A stretch of DNA of 64,000 nt from Simmondsia chinensis (Eukaryota; Streptophyta; Magnoliopsida; Caryophyllales; Simmondsiaceae): positions 15,071,578-15,135,577 of the forward strand of contig JAGTTD010000025.1 in assembly GCA_018398585.1 (NCBI GenBank). Direction: 5' to 3'. A program made the position numbers and the translations under genes. The notes beneath the pieces are model-generated. The model saw only the letters and a program-made list of their open reading frames with translations. It was not told the origin of the DNA and did no database searches. This document shows positions 1-13,700 of the stretch, in pieces. The stretch's first letter is position 1. The number at the start of each line of letters is the position of its first letter.

Positions 1-340
1 GTTGGGTTGGATCTGGATGACATCAAATCCAACCCAGACCTGACCCTAATCCGACTTGAAATTATATTTAGTGTATAAGAATAATTGGTTAATAGTTTTT
101 TGAAAAATTGTCTAGTATCATATTACTATAATTTTAATATTATAATTTTTTCTAGGGTTTAAGTGAGTTATAGATTTGAGTTGGGTATCCATTCCATCAT
201 ATGGATTTAGATTTGAGTTGAATTTTTATAGAATAATTGAGCTTTTTCTAAATTTGAGTTGGGTCAGATTTTTTTAGGTTGGATTTGAATGGAAGCAAAT
301 CCGACCCAAATCGGACCCATTGGCATTTCTTGCACCCATA
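1..340. repeat. Decayed GGTTGG/AACCCGA-rich dispersed repeat
   Basis: The stretch is rich in variants of 'ttgggttgg' and 'aacccgac' near both ends (positions 1-55 and 240-325). The ends are roughly inverted to one another, as in non-autonomous DNA transposons of plants. Similar wording recurs at 39930-40060 and 59570-59870. No coding sequence is seen. The element class is a guess. Confidence 0.3.
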
Positions 341-620
341 CCCGCCTTGCTTCGCACTGGCCTACCATAGCCATTACGTATCAATCCTTATTTATATTTA
401 CTAATTCAAAAATAGAAAAAAAAATATGTACTCAATTTAATTAAACATTTTTGTATTAAATATTATTGATCTATAATTAATATGATTAGATAAATCATTT
501 TGTACCTACATTAGGTCAAGTATGGAATGGGTATTAGTAACCGGTTCGACGCCACAAGTAATGGGGTGAGTATGAATATGGTGTTTGTATTCATCAGGGC
601 AGGTGTGAATATTTATTTCA

Positions 621-770
621 TACCTCTTGGGAAGTCCTTGTATTGCACCCCTCAGGTTGGGGGTACTCGAAAACAGCCTTTCTTCAAGGTGCTAGGGGAA
701 AGACTGCGTACATCCAACCCCCCTCCCCCAAAACAAAAGCACTTATATAGGAGCCCTTGGGACACTGAGA
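621..770 (+). mobile_element. SINE copy 1, with 3' remnant of a 5S rRNA head
   Basis: Positions 621-652 match the last 32 or so bases of plant 5S rRNA, including the terminal 'gcacccct'. They run straight into the SINE body, which starts 'caggttgggggt' at 653. The body ends in the family's 'ggagccctt...cactg' block near 745-768. The 5S part upstream of 621 is missing or replaced. This copy fixes the junction: the 5S sequence is joined at its natural 3' end to the SINE body. From 771 to about 1250 I see only AT-rich sequence. Confidence 0.7.
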
Positions 771-1252
771 AAGTTACTTTTACCCGCGGCAGATGATAGG
801 GCAGGTAACATGTATAAATTTGAGTGAGGGGTACAAATACGAAGAAAACATCTTCATGACTGCCCTACCACATTGCCATCCCGATATGGCAGGACAAAAT
901 AAATAATGACTACATGGAAGAATCACAAAGTTGACAAATCTAATATCTGAGTGCTCGCGTGACCCTGCATTGGGACTTAGTATTTGTGACAATCCACAAC
1001 AACTAATTAATTTCAAATTTGAAATAAATTTCAATGAAAATTAATTTGTCATAATTCGTCAAATATATTTCTTGCGAACTAATAACCGTAAACAAAAGTT
1101 TGGAAAAATACAAGAAAATATAAAATTGATACTATATATACGTGCTAAATGTTCCTCCAGTCTTAATTTTTGTACTCTATATAATAAAACAACTAAGTAA
1201 AAAATTAAAAAAAAATGAATGCCTCTACACTAAATCTTTTCCTCAAAAGAAA

Positions 1253-1735
1253 CGAGTATTTTTCACTTAAGTATCATAAGATTGATCTTTTATCATAACA
1301 TTTATATTTTAGTATATACAATGAGATACTTCGAAGTTCCAAAATTTTATCACTTGGTACCCTTTGCCGATATCCGAAAATTTATTTTTCAAGAATGCGA
1401 AATTGGAATATGATTTCAATAATGTTATAGGTAACCTCTGTCAAGACATCATGATATTTTGCCAATAGCTGACTTGAAACAATTTTAACAATATATAAGT
1501 TCCATCAATTGGAATCCATCCAATTTTCACTAGAAACATTGACATGACACATATATAATTATGCATCATATCAGTATTTTGTAGGGGCAAGTTGTTGGAT
1601 TTTGACAAAAAAATTCATTAGATTTTGACGTACGTACATAGGTGATAATATTTTTAAATCTCAAAGTATCTCACTAAAATACTTAGATGGTAAATGATTG
1701 AACCTCAAATACTTAAGTGATAAATTTCGAAAAAG
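1253..1735. mobile_element. MITE, family B (AT-rich, long imperfect TIRs)
   Basis: The left end reads 'tttttcacttaagtatcat' and the right end, reverse-complemented, reads 'atttatcacttaagtattt'. Further inward, 'gagatacttcgaag...tttatcacttgg' is mirrored by the right arm. The same wording recurs at 39550-39690, 56530-56870 and 57425-57925. No coding sequence is present. Its right end lies about 15 bp from the ENT stop codon at 1750, so the 3'UTR of that gene would be MITE-derived. Boundaries are approximate. Confidence 0.55.
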
Positions 1736-1749
1736 AAAATATGTGAAAG

Positions 1750-4700
1750 TCAAAAGCTGGAATTGCCAATGAGCCACAACCAGTCAAGGCAAGCACCAGA
1801 AAATATGCCACCTAGTAGAAACAACACCATCAAGTTCCCCAATGCATTCTGCTCCGGTCCCTGCAAAGCCAAATGCAAAAATAATAATAAATACTGTTAG
1901 ACAAAAACCTTGATGCGGAAGCGTGAAACCCTAATAACTTGATACAATTCAAATAATATGACTCACGTAAAACGAGAAGTAAACAAATATGGAGAAAGAA
2001 AGAACAAACACGAACACACAATATTTACGTGGAAACCGAGAAGTAAACAAATATGGAGAAAGAAAGTACAAACATGAACACACGATATTTACGTGGAAAT
2101 CCCTCTACAATCGAGAGGGGAGAAAACCACGGGCGGAGATGGAGATTCTTTATTAACTAAACGGAAGAATTACAACGACACTTCCCAGAACGAGACATAT
2201 GGAAGAATTACAATCACTCCCTCTGAACTCTCGTAGCACTCAAAATCTTGGAGGAATTACAAAATCACCTCTTTTCTCTCAATGGCAGTGCCTCACCTTT
2301 GATTGGATACTGAATGACGTAAACCCTACGTCCTTTAAATAGAGCCGAGCCTGGGAGGGCCCGATTGATCAGGAAACTGTCACGACCCGAGGAAGTCGAT
2401 CGGCTAATTTCTTGCTTTTGATTTTTTTTGTAACAATTATGTAATGTAAAAATATAGAATTAGTTAAGTACAAAAAATTAGTTTGAATTTTGAAAGTAGA
2501 AGTGGAAGGGGGCCGGTATTGAGGAAGAAAAGGGAGGCAAGGGGAAATTCAAATTGTGATGATGTAGGCTATGTACTAGGGCCTAGACCCCTTCCCTCCA
2601 ATTTGTCTATTTAAACACTTGTATGGATGCATTTGAATTATCAATGAAAATTAACAAAATTTACCTCTTATCTCTCTCTCCCTAACCGTCTCCCTCTCTC
2701 CCTTCTAATTCTATCTTCTTCTCCCTTCTAACTCTTCTAATTTCCCCTCTAATTCTACTCTCTTCTTCTAACTCTCATCTAATCTCCCTTCTATCTCAAA
2801 CTCCAACCGAGTCACAGGCCTAGGTTCGTGACAAAGTGGTATCAGAGCCATCTTCCGATCGAAGAGGGCTTATCCTATCCTTACCTTCCTCATTCGGTTA
2901 AAACCGAATCAAAAAAAAAAAAAAAAAAAAAACGGCTATAACAAGAAGCATGTCCTCAACCGGTCACACCGATACCAACGAGTGGGTCGACGCCGTTGAT
3001 GATCGGATGGTCCGCTTGGAGGAAAGGATGGACCGAATGGAGGAGCAACAAAACCGAAACAACCTCGAGATAAGAGCAGACATGGCGGACGTGAAGGCTG
3101 ACCTGAGGGCCCTAACCGATGCCGTGGGTCGGTTGGTGAAGGCCCAAGAAAAGAGGACCGAGGTGGAGACCGTGGCACCAACCATGGGAGGCCGTGACAA
3201 TGCCGCACCAGGGGGGTCAGGCACGTACCCGAGGTCCGGCAATGGGATCCTACCGCCTCCAATACACTCTTCAGAATTCCGAAACAACCCGGCCCCACCG
3301 AGAGTCACGGATGAAGGGGACTTTAACCGAAGCCACGGAAGCAACCGCACCTGGACCTCCCATGCGCCCAAGCTCGAGATCCCGAAATTTGAAGGTACGA
3401 ACCCGAGAGCCTGGATCCGTAAGTGCCTTAAATACTTTCGTTGGTACCAAGTGCCCGAAACCGAGTGGGTTGAATATGCTTCAAGCCACCTTCATGAACC
3501 CGGGGACATTTGGTTCCACGGGCTAGAGCTTAGACACCCTCACATGATGTGGACCTTTTTTATGGATGAATTGTGCAAACGTTTTGGGGACCGATCACTC
3601 CAAGACATAGTAGAGGAGTTTAGCAAGATGTCACAAAACGGGCCGGTTGAAGATTATATTTTGAAATTTGAAGAATTAAAGAGTTGGATGCTTATCCATC
3701 ACCCGACATTGAGCGAGGCATACTTTGTCTCAAGCTTTATTAGCGGACTTAAGCCCGCCATTCGAGCATCCGTCAAGGCAAGCCGGCCGACCGAGCTTAG
3801 CATGGCCTTTGAACAGGCCAAACTCCAAGAGGTTGCGGTAGCCGAAATCAGAAACGCTGCCCGACCTGTCAACCGACCCAGTTTTGGTGCCCGACCAGGT
3901 CCCAGCAGCCGACCAGTGTCTTCGGCAGCGTCCCAGGGCTGGGCCCAGTCTCACGGGCCCGTGTCCAAGACCAGCAGCGGCAGCAACCCGGGTCCCAGCG
4001 CGCCGAGACGAGAGCCGGGCCAATGTTACAAGTGCCATGAAAAATACTTTCCGGGGCACGTTTGTAAGAAGGCCTTGCAAAGTATGGAAGGAGAAGAGGT
4101 CGAAGACGAAGCCCAAGAAGAGGAAATGGTAGGCGAAGAGCAAACCGAAGGAGAAGACAATGGAGCTATGGAAATTTCTCTAAATGCACTCTCGGGCCGA
4201 GTCACGCACAACACCTTGAGATTGAAGGGCCTAATTAAGAAGCGGGAGGTAAATATCTTGATCGATAGCGGGTCCACTAATAGCTTCCTAGACGCTAATG
4301 TGGTCCGGGAGCTTCAGCTCGAAACCGTACCCACCGTTGTCATGACCGTAACGGTGGTGAACGGGGAGAGCCTCGTTAGTTATCAAAAATGCCCGGGCAT
4401 AAGGTGGAAGGTCCAAGGCACAACGTTCGTTGATGACTTGAGGGTATTGGAACTCCGGGGCAGTGACATGGTCCTTGGGGTTGATTGGCTCCAACGATAT
4501 GGACCCGTGACATTTGACTTCACCAACCTCAAGTTCGCTTGCTTCAAAGAGGGAAAGGCAGTCCGCTTACAAGGCACCTCCGAAAAAGCCGCCCTACAAT
4601 CAATTTCGGGTAAAGGCCTCGCCAAGCTCTTCAAGAAGGCCGGACATGTAATGGGTCACCTCTTTATGGCTACCGCCGAGGAGGCCTCCGAATCCGTCAC

Positions 4701-7700
4701 TCATCCGGAGATAGAACGCATCCTCGACCGCTATCAAGATGTTTTTGAGGAACCGAAGACCCTTCCGCCTCCTCGCTCACATGATCACCGCATTCCCACC
4801 TTGCCCGAAGCCAGGCCCGTAAACATAAGGCCCTACCGCTACCCGCACGGGCAAAAGAACGAGATCGAAAGGCAAGTCAAGGAAATGTTGGAAGCCTCCC
4901 TCATCCAACCGAGCCGAAGCCCATTTGCTTCCCCGGTACTCTTGGTCCGCAAAAAGGACGGGTCCTACCGTTTTTGCGTGGACTATCGGCAACTCAACAA
5001 CATCACCATCAAGGATAAGTTTCCGATACCGGTCATCGACGATTTACTGGATGAGCTCAAGGGGTCTTCCATATTTTCCAAGATCGATCTCCGCGCCGGT
5101 TATCATCAGATCCGAGTGTATGAAGGAGACCAGCATAAGACCGCCTTCCGGACTCACCAAGGGCATTATGAGTTCCGAGTCATGCCTTTCGGACTCACTA
5201 ACGCCCCCGCCTCCTTCCAAGCCTTGATGAACGAAGTTTTCGAGCCATATCTACGCAAGTTTGTGCTCGTATTCTTTGATGACATCTTGGTCTATAGCCC
5301 GAGCCTTTCCGCGCATCTTAGGCACTTGACCGAAGTGCTTGAGACCCTTCGTATGCACCGCCTCTATGCAAAACGGAGCAAGTGTACCTTCGGACAAGAT
5401 CGGGTAGAATACTTGGGACACGTAATCTCGAGAGAAGGAGTCGCAACCGAAGAAGGCAAGATCGAGGCCATGAAGAAGTGGCCAAGACCGAAGAATGTCA
5501 AGAGCCTCCGTGGGTTCTTGGGACTCACCGGATATTACCGGAAGTTCATCCGTGGATATGGAACCATGAGCAAGCCATTGACCAACCTCCTCAAGAAAGG
5601 GGGATTTCTTTGGGATGAGAAGGCCGATCACGCATTCGAGGCCTTGAAAGAGGCCATGACAACCGCCCCGGTCCTGGCACTTCCCGACTTCTCCAAGCCC
5701 TTTGTCCTTGAGACCGATGCTTGCGGGGTAGGGATTGGAGCGGTCCTATCACAAGAAGGCCGACCCCTCGCCTACCTCAGTAAGGCCCTGAGCCCACGCC
5801 ACTTGGGGCTTTCGACCTACGAGAAAGAGCTCCTTGCAGTACTCATGGCAGTGGAAAAATGGAGACACTATTTGATGGACCACCATTTCATCATCAGGAC
5901 CGACCATGCCAGCCTCCGTCACTTACTCGAGCAAAAGATCACCACACAATTGCAGCTCAAAGGGATGTCGAAGATGATGGGCCTACATTATAGCATCCTT
6001 TACCGCAAGGGAGCCGAGCTGCGGATGCACTCTCAAGACGGGATGAAGACGAAGCTGTTGCCGCCTACGCCTTCATGACCACTTCGGTTCCCCTTTGGAT
6101 ACAAGAGCTCTTCCAAAGCTACGAAGATGAGGCCCATACAACCGAACGAATAGAGCAACTTGTTCTTGACCCAACAAGCAACAAGCCTTACTCTTTCGAA
6201 GGGGGACTCCTCCGATACAAGGGAAGGCTTTATGTGGGAAAGAATGGAGGAATGAGAGAAAAGATCCTACAAGCACTTCACGACTCTCCCACGGGGGGTC
6301 ACTCAGGATCCTTGGGCACCTTAATGAGGGTCAAACGCATGTTTTATTGGCCCAACCTCAAAGACAGTGTCCAAGAATGGGTAAAGAAGTGTGATACTTG
6401 CCAACGCACCAAGCATGAAAATGTGGCTTACCCGGGACTCCTACAGCCACTACCCGTGCCCAACCAGGCATGGGAAAGTATTAGTATGGACTTCATCGAA
6501 GGCTTGCCCAAATCTGGGGGCAAGGATGTCATTATGGTAGTTGTGGACCGACTTACCAAGTATGCTCACTTCATCGCCTTGACACATCCGTACACCGCAA
6601 GCAAGGTAGCCCAACTGTTCGTGGACCAGGTCTACCGACTTCATGGGTTGCCCAAGAATATTATTTCAGACCGAGACGCATCCTTCCAGAGCCTCTTTTG
6701 GAAGGAGCTCATGCGCCTAGCCGGGGTCGCTCTCAGAATGAGTAGTGCTTATCATCCACAATCCGACGGACAAACCGAACGGGTCAATCAGTGTCTCGAA
6801 AGTTATCTCCGAGCCATGGCCCTCCATAAACCGAAACAGTGGTCTCCCTGGCTTCCTTTGACAGAATTCTGGTACAACACCCACTATCACTCATCGTTGA
6901 AAGGGACCCCGTTCCGCGCCCTCTATGGTTATGAACCCAAGTTCCTCGCTCTCGACGTCCCTTGCATCTCTACCTCCGGGGATGTGTAGGACTTTGTCAA
7001 TGAAAGGCAGAACTTGATTGGCCTATTAAAGGAAAACTTAAAGGAGGCTCAACACCGCTATAAACAGCAAGCCGACCATCGGAGGACCGAGAGAGTGTTC
7101 GAAGTAGGTGACTGGGTGTACCTTAAGCTGCAGCCATAGCGACAAACCTCCGTTGCAATACGAAGAAACCTAAAGCTGGCCGCTCGATACTATGGGCCAT
7201 ACCGAATTGAAGCCCGGATCGGAGAAGTGGCCTACAAACTCGAGCTCCCCGAAGGGTCCAAAATCCATCCAGTTTTCCATGTTTCCCGATTGAAGAAAAA
7301 GGTAGGAGACAACATACGCATCACTTCGGACCTTCCGAAGATTGACCACAACGACGAAACCGAAGTCACTCCACAAGACATCCTCAATCAACGGACCGTA
7401 AACCGCAACAAAAGAAAAATCAAGCAAGTTCAAGTCCGATGGAAAAACATGGGGGAAGACGCCGTCACTTGGGAAGATTGGACCTTCGTTCGCAAACAAT
7501 TTCCGACCTTCAATCCTTGAGGACAAGGATGAAATTAAGGGGAGGGGATTGTCACGACCCGAGGAAGTCGATCGGCTAATTTCTTGCTTTTGATTTTTTT
7601 TGTAACAATTATGTAATGTAAAAATATAGAATTAGTTAAGTACAAAAAATTAGTTTGAATTTTGAAAGTAGAAGTGGAAGGGGGCCGGTATTGAGGAAGA

Positions 7701-10700
7701 AAAGGGAGGCAAGGGGAAATTCAAATTGTGATGATGTAGGCTATGTACTAGGGCCTAGACCCCTTCCCTCCAATTTGTCTATTTAAACACTTGTATGGAT
7801 GCATTTGAATTATCAATGAAAATTAACAAAATTTACCTCTTATCTCTCTCTCCCTAACCGTCTCCCTCTCTCCCTTCTAATTCTATCTTCTTCTCCCTTC
7901 TAACTCTTCTAATTTCCCCTCTAATTCTACTCTCTTCTTCTAACTCTCATCTAATCTCCCTTCTATCTCAAACTCCAACCGAGTCACGGGCCTAGGTTCG
8001 TGACAGAAACACCCGATCGATCGAAACGGGCCTATCGATCGGCCCTCTAATTTCCTAAAAACTCTCGAGTCTTTCCTTAAATCACCCGATCGATCGGATT
8101 CCCTCCCGATCGATCGGTGATCGGTGACCCTACGCCAACCTCATAAAATTAAAACAAATAATTTGAGACATAACATATCAAATCTCCACCTTGGCTCAAA
8201 TTACATACATAAAAGAATTTCCTCCACCTTCTCCACTAAACCCCTACACATGGGGTTATCTCAATGAAGTACGAAACCTAACCGAGTGAAGGTTGAACTT
8301 CCTATTAGATAGAAACTGAGTGAACATATCCGAGAGGTTATCAACAATGCCAATCTTCTTCTTCTCTAAATTGGCTCTTGACACACTATCTGAAACAGTC
8401 ACCTGCTGCTGAACTGTTTTACTGAACTGAACTCCCTCTGGCTTACTCACCTGACCTAAATCACAACTAACTGATGACATCTTCTGTAGAGACAATAATG
8501 AAGACTCACCAAACGTGACACGTCTACTCGTCAGGAATTGTTTGGAGCGAAAACCTTTCTGCTTCCCATAAAGCCCTTGTTCACATACCACCAATCCTAT
8601 AGACTGACCACACAAAGAGCCCCTCACACTGTGCTCAGACAGACCCCTATCACCTGAATGATCCAATCTCAAACGTCCTAAATTTTTAATCTCTGGTTCT
8701 GTCAACAACAAGGATAATGAAGATACTGCAACAGATCTAACAACTGTGGAACCGACAAGCTCATACAGAGTACCTAATTTTCTGCCCTTCATAACTGTCA
8801 ATGCACCCTTAATGACCCTCAAAACTCCACCTTCAGCTGTGTACCTGTATCCTTTAGACTCAAGAGTACCTAAAGAGATGAGATTCTTCTTCAAATCAGG
8901 AACGTGACGAACATCGCCCAAAACCCTGATAGTGCCATCGAACATCCTAAAACGAATTGTTCCTATTCCTAGAACTTTGCATGGATTATCATTGCCCATC
9001 AAAGAACCTCCACCTTGAACAGGCTCGTACGTGGAAAACTAATCCCGGTTGGGACAGACATGATAGGAGCAACCCGAATCCCAAATCCAACTATCTTTCA
9101 AGTTAGACCGAGGTTCAGACACAGACAATAGAAAATCTTCATTCTCACCATCAGCAACACTAGCTGCTATGGATCTCTGGTCAGACTTGTTATCTGCTTC
9201 TAATTTTCTTTTAAGCTTGTAACAGTCTTTCTTAATGTGCCCTTTCTTATGACAATAGTTACAGATTAGATCTTGATACCTAGACTTAGACTTGCTTCCA
9301 CGATGATCATACTCGGTTCTCCCCCTCACAAATAAACCACTACCTGAGTTATAAACAGAATCAGATAATTCCCTATCTACTCGTTCTTTACTCAGTAGGT
9401 TTCTCTTAACTTCATCAACAGATATGGTTTGTCTACCCCCATAAATCATGCTTTCAACAAAACCCTTATATGAAGTAGAGAGAGAACATAACAACAACAT
9501 TGCCTGATCTTCATCCTTAGGAACATCATCTAATTCTTTCAAAATTTGAATAATTGAATTAAATTCACTGACGTGATTCTTAAGTGACGTACCTTCTGAC
9601 ATACGAAACGGGAACAATCAGCGCTTAACTGCGAGTTTGTTGGAGACAGACTTGAGACAGAACATATCCTACAATTTCTCCCACAACTCCTTAGCGGTTT
9701 TCACTTCCAAAACTTCTGTCAAAACGTCATCGGTAAGACACGTTTGAATTGCTGTGAGCGCCTTCTCATTTAACTCCTCACATTGTGCTTCTATAAGATT
9801 CTCTGATTTCTTTTTTTTCCCATCTAAAGCTTTCTTCAAGCCATTCTGAGTTAAGAGGCCCTTAACGCGAACCTGCCATAAACTGAAGCTCCCTTGACCA
9901 CCAAACTTCTCAATTTCTGATCTAATTGCGAACGCCATATTATCAAATCGAAATAAATAGGGCTCTGATACCAATTTGTTAGACAAAAACCTTCATGCGG
10001 AAGCATGAAACCCTAATAATATGATTCGATTCAAATAATATGACTCACGCAAAACGAGAAGTAAACAAATATGGAGAAAGAAAGAATAAACACGAACACA
10101 CAATATTTACGTAGAAACCCCTCTACAATCGAGAGGGGAGAAAACCATGGGCGGAGATGGAGATTCTTTATTAACTGAACGGAAGAATTACAACGACACT
10201 TCCCAGAATGAGATATATGGAAGAATTACAATCACTCCCTCTGAACTCTCGTAGCACTCAAAATCTTGGAGGAATTACGAAATCACCTCTTTTCTCTCAA
10301 TGGCGGCGCCTCACCTTTGATTGGATACTGAATGACGTAAACCCTACGTCCTTTAAATAGAGCCGAGCCTGGGAGGGCCCGATCGATCGGGAAACACCTG
10401 ATCGATCGAAACGGGCAGATCGATCGGCCCTCTAATTTCCTAAAAACTTCCGAATCTTTCCTTAAATCACCCGATCGATCGGTGACCCTACGGCAACCCC
10501 ATAAAATTAAAACAAATAATTTGAGACATAACCTAACAAATACTAATAATAATAATAATATAAATCATTAACTTAAAAGAAAACATTCAAAGAGCCGTTA
10601 ACATGGGTTTCATGAGTATTCAAATAGAAGGCAATAACAAGATTGTAATCAATGTTCTTAATAAGAATTTCAAGCTCTTGTGGCTGATTTAGAAAATTGA

Positions 10701-13700
10701 GCAAGATATCTTATTGTTGAAAGCTACTGGAAGACATTTCATATCCAATTACTGTTTCAGAAAAGCGAATATGGCTGCTGATTCAACAACAAAGCTTGGT
10801 CATAACATCGCATTGGTGGTTCATTGTTTCGTAATGCCTAACCCAAATCTAGAAGCCATTGTGTATACTGACGCACTAGGCAACAATTTTCCTAGTAGAC
10901 TCTCCTAGTGCTTCCCCTTCTACCGTTGTGTATGAAAAAATGAAAGATTAATTTAAACAAAGTTAAAAAGAAAAGGAACCAACTCCATCTCATATTTATA
11001 TGAAAATTCTAACAAATTTATTAAAAAATAACAATAAGGATACTGCGAAACTGAAAAGTTGGTATAACATTTGTCATTTGCAACATAACATAAAAAGTTA
11101 AGGATCATATTCATATTCTAGCATGCTAATTATCTTTTTAATGATAAAAAGTCGGATTAGCGCCCTTGGTCTTGACAACTGCTAGGTTTATGCCTCAAAT
11201 TCTTAAATTCTAAGAGAAGGCGTGCAGAGAGTCCCCTAATCGATCGGGAGAAGGGGCCGATCGATCGGGAATGTTACGTAAACAATCCCGCCTGTAGAGA
11301 GCGCACCGATCGATCGGGAGGGGTCTGATTTTACACAGGGCTATAAAAAAAACCCCACGTTTCACGTGCAAGGCATCCAATTAAAAGTGAGCGCCGCCAT
11401 CATCATAGAGAGAGAGAGAGAGAGAGAGAGGTGATTGTATCATTCTATTCTCAAATAAATAAAAGTCTCGATCTCCTCACTCATCGCTTCAGTTGAAGAT
11501 TCCAAAAGAGGTATGGTCTGGCTCTCCTGCTGATTATTCTTAATTGAAGATATTTGGTTGTCCTGCTTATGCTTATGTTAATGATGGAAAGCTAAAGCCT
11601 AATGCCGAAAAGTGTATCTTTCTTGGTTATACGTTAGGTGTGAAGGGATATCGTCTATGGGATCCAAAATCTCATAAATTTTTAACTAGTAGAGATGTTA
11701 CATTTGATAAGTCTGCTCTAGTACATCCGCCACACATGCCCTCCTTAGTTCGTGAATCAGTTCAGGCGCAGAAGCTTGATGAAAGTGAGATACAGTCAAA
11801 AAATTCAGATTAGCAGCAGGTAGTTCAGTTTGAGAGTATGCAGGTACCTCCAGTAGAGGTTTCTGAGGATGATGAGACAGAAACAGGTCAGTAGGTCGAG
11901 CAGCATAAAATTGCAGGTGGTAGGCAAAAAAGGCAGATTAGGCAACCACAGAGATATGGGTATGAGGAGATGATTGCCTATGCCCTTACTACAGCTGAAA
12001 CAGTGGAAGACAATGAACCGTCTTCATATTCAGAGAATGTATCGAGATCTGACTCAGATAAGTGGCTTATGGCCATGCATGAAGAGATGGAGTCTTTGAA
12101 GAAGAACCAGACTTGGCAGCTAGTCAAGCCTCTAACAGGAAAAAGAGTCATTAGGTGCAAGTCGGTCTTCAAACGAAAAGAAGGCATTCCTAGAGTAGAA
12201 GATGCAAGGTACAAGGTTAGGTTAGTAGCTAAAGGCTACAGTCAGGTACACGGTGCTGACTTTCATGATATTTTCTCACCTGTTGTTAGACATGGTTCCA
12301 TACGAGCGATGGTTGCTTTAGTAGCTATGCATGAGTTACAGCTTGAGCAGTTAGATGTGAAAACTGCATTTTTGCATGGTGAGCTAGAGGAGAGTATTTA
12401 CATGCATCAGCCTGAAGGCTTCATTGTGGAAGGTAAGGAAGATCATGTTTGTTTATTGAAAAGATCTTTGTATGGTTTGAGGCAATCGCCAAGACAGTGG
12501 TATAAAAGGTTTGATCAGTTTATGATCAGTCATGGGTTCTTCAGAAGCAAGTATGACAGTTGTGTGCACTTCAGGAAGACAAATTCAGGCTCTTTTGTTT
12601 ATCTTCTGTTATACGTCGATGATATGTTAATTGCAGCTAAGGACATGACAGATGTTGATGATTTGAAAGCAATGGTGAAAAGCGAGTTCGAGATGAAGGA
12701 CTTAGGAGTAGCTAAGAAGATTCTTGACATGAAGATAAGTAGGAACCGAAAAGCAGGAAAGTTGTACTTGTCTTAGGAAAAGTACATTGAGATGGTTCTG
12801 GACCGATTTCACATGAAGGATGCTAAACCTGTTAGCACTCCATTAGCAGCTCACTTCAGGCTTTCAGCATGGATTCACCTTAGACTGAGGAGGATGTCAG
12901 ATACATGTCACATGTCCCTGACTCTAGTGTTGTTGGTAGTATTATGTATGCTATGGTATGTATTCGTCCAGATATTGCTTATGTTGTGAGCAAAGTGAGT
13001 AGATCCATGGCGAATCCAGGAATGGAGCATTGGCACGCTGTCAGATGGATTCTCATGTACTTAGGTGGCACTTCTGATGTTTGTTTGGAATTTGGGAAGA
13101 ATAATGTTGTTTAGTAGGGTATGTTGACTCAGACTATGGTGGAGACCTTGATAAGAGGAAATCTACTTCAAGTTATGTGTTTTGTTTGGGAGAAAATGCT
13201 ATCAATTGGAGAGCTTGTCTACAATCAGTTACTGCACAGTCGACTATCGAGGCTGAGTATATGATAGTTACAGAAGCATTTAAGAAAGTTGTTTGGTTGA
13301 GAGGTCGGATTAGTGAGATCAGTGTTGATCAGGGTATTGTTGGAGTTTACTATGATAGCCAGTCAGCGATTCACCTAGCTAAAGATCAGATGACACATCA
13401 TGACAGAACGAAGCACATTGATGTCAAGCATCATTTTATTAGAGATCTGATTGATAAGCGGAAGGTGGAGTTGAAGAAGATTGGTACTGAAAATAATCCA
13501 GTAGATATGTTCACTAAAGTTATTCCCGGCAGGAAATTCGAGCATTGCTCGAATTTAGTTGGACTCACAGTTTCAGTTTGTTAACCCAGGTGTGGGGGTG
13601 TTATTGGAGAAGGTTGAGATATTTTATTTCAATGATCAAATTTGAGTCAAAGTGGAGATTCGTTAGGATTATGCCTCAAATTCTTAAGTTCTAAGAGAAG

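Larger units (their letters stand above)
2378..8005 (+). mobile_element. Ty3-type (chromovirus-like) LTR retrotransposon 1, very young
   Basis: The LTRs are 2378-2833 and 7550-8005, both 456 bp, TGTCAC...GTGACA. By eye they differ at a single base (A/G within 'gtcac(a/g)ggcc'). The target duplication is GAAAC (2373-2377 and 8006-8010). A tRNA-Met-type primer binding site (TGGTATCAGAGCC) starts at 2837, and the polypurine tract (AAGGGGAGGGGA) ends at 7549. The order gag-PR-RT-RNaseH-INT with a C-terminal chromodomain-like segment places it in Ty3. At 5.6 kb it is compact, as in Reina-type chromoviruses, but I assign the clade only tentatively. The insertion lies inside the left LTR of copia element 1. 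Confidence 0.95.
1895..10538 (-). mobile_element. Ty1/copia retrotransposon 1, non-autonomous, interrupted by Ty3 element 1
   Basis: The element is flanked by a perfect 5-bp duplication AATAC (1890-1894 and 10539-10543). Its left LTR is 1895-2377 plus 8011-8180, split by Ty3 element 1 and its target duplication. Its right LTR is 9977-10538 (562 bp). Both LTRs start TGTTAGACA on the plus strand. A tRNA-Met-type primer binding site (TGGTATCAGAGC, minus strand) abuts the right LTR. A polypurine tract (CCAAGGTGGAGATT, minus) abuts the left LTR near 8181-8195. The internal part is only about 1.8 kb and lacks integrase core and reverse transcriptase. It was inserted into a (TAA)n tract of the ENT intron. 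Confidence 0.9.

Noticed and set aside
544..556. tRNA B box (GGTTCGACGCC) of a SINE head
   Set aside because: No A box at proper distance and no tRNA-like fold visible; kept as chance similarity beside SINE copy 1.
2378..8005. Endogenous pararetrovirus
   Set aside because: Integrase with DDE residues, LTRs, target duplication and chromodomain-like tail mark it as a Ty3 retrotransposon; no movement protein seen.
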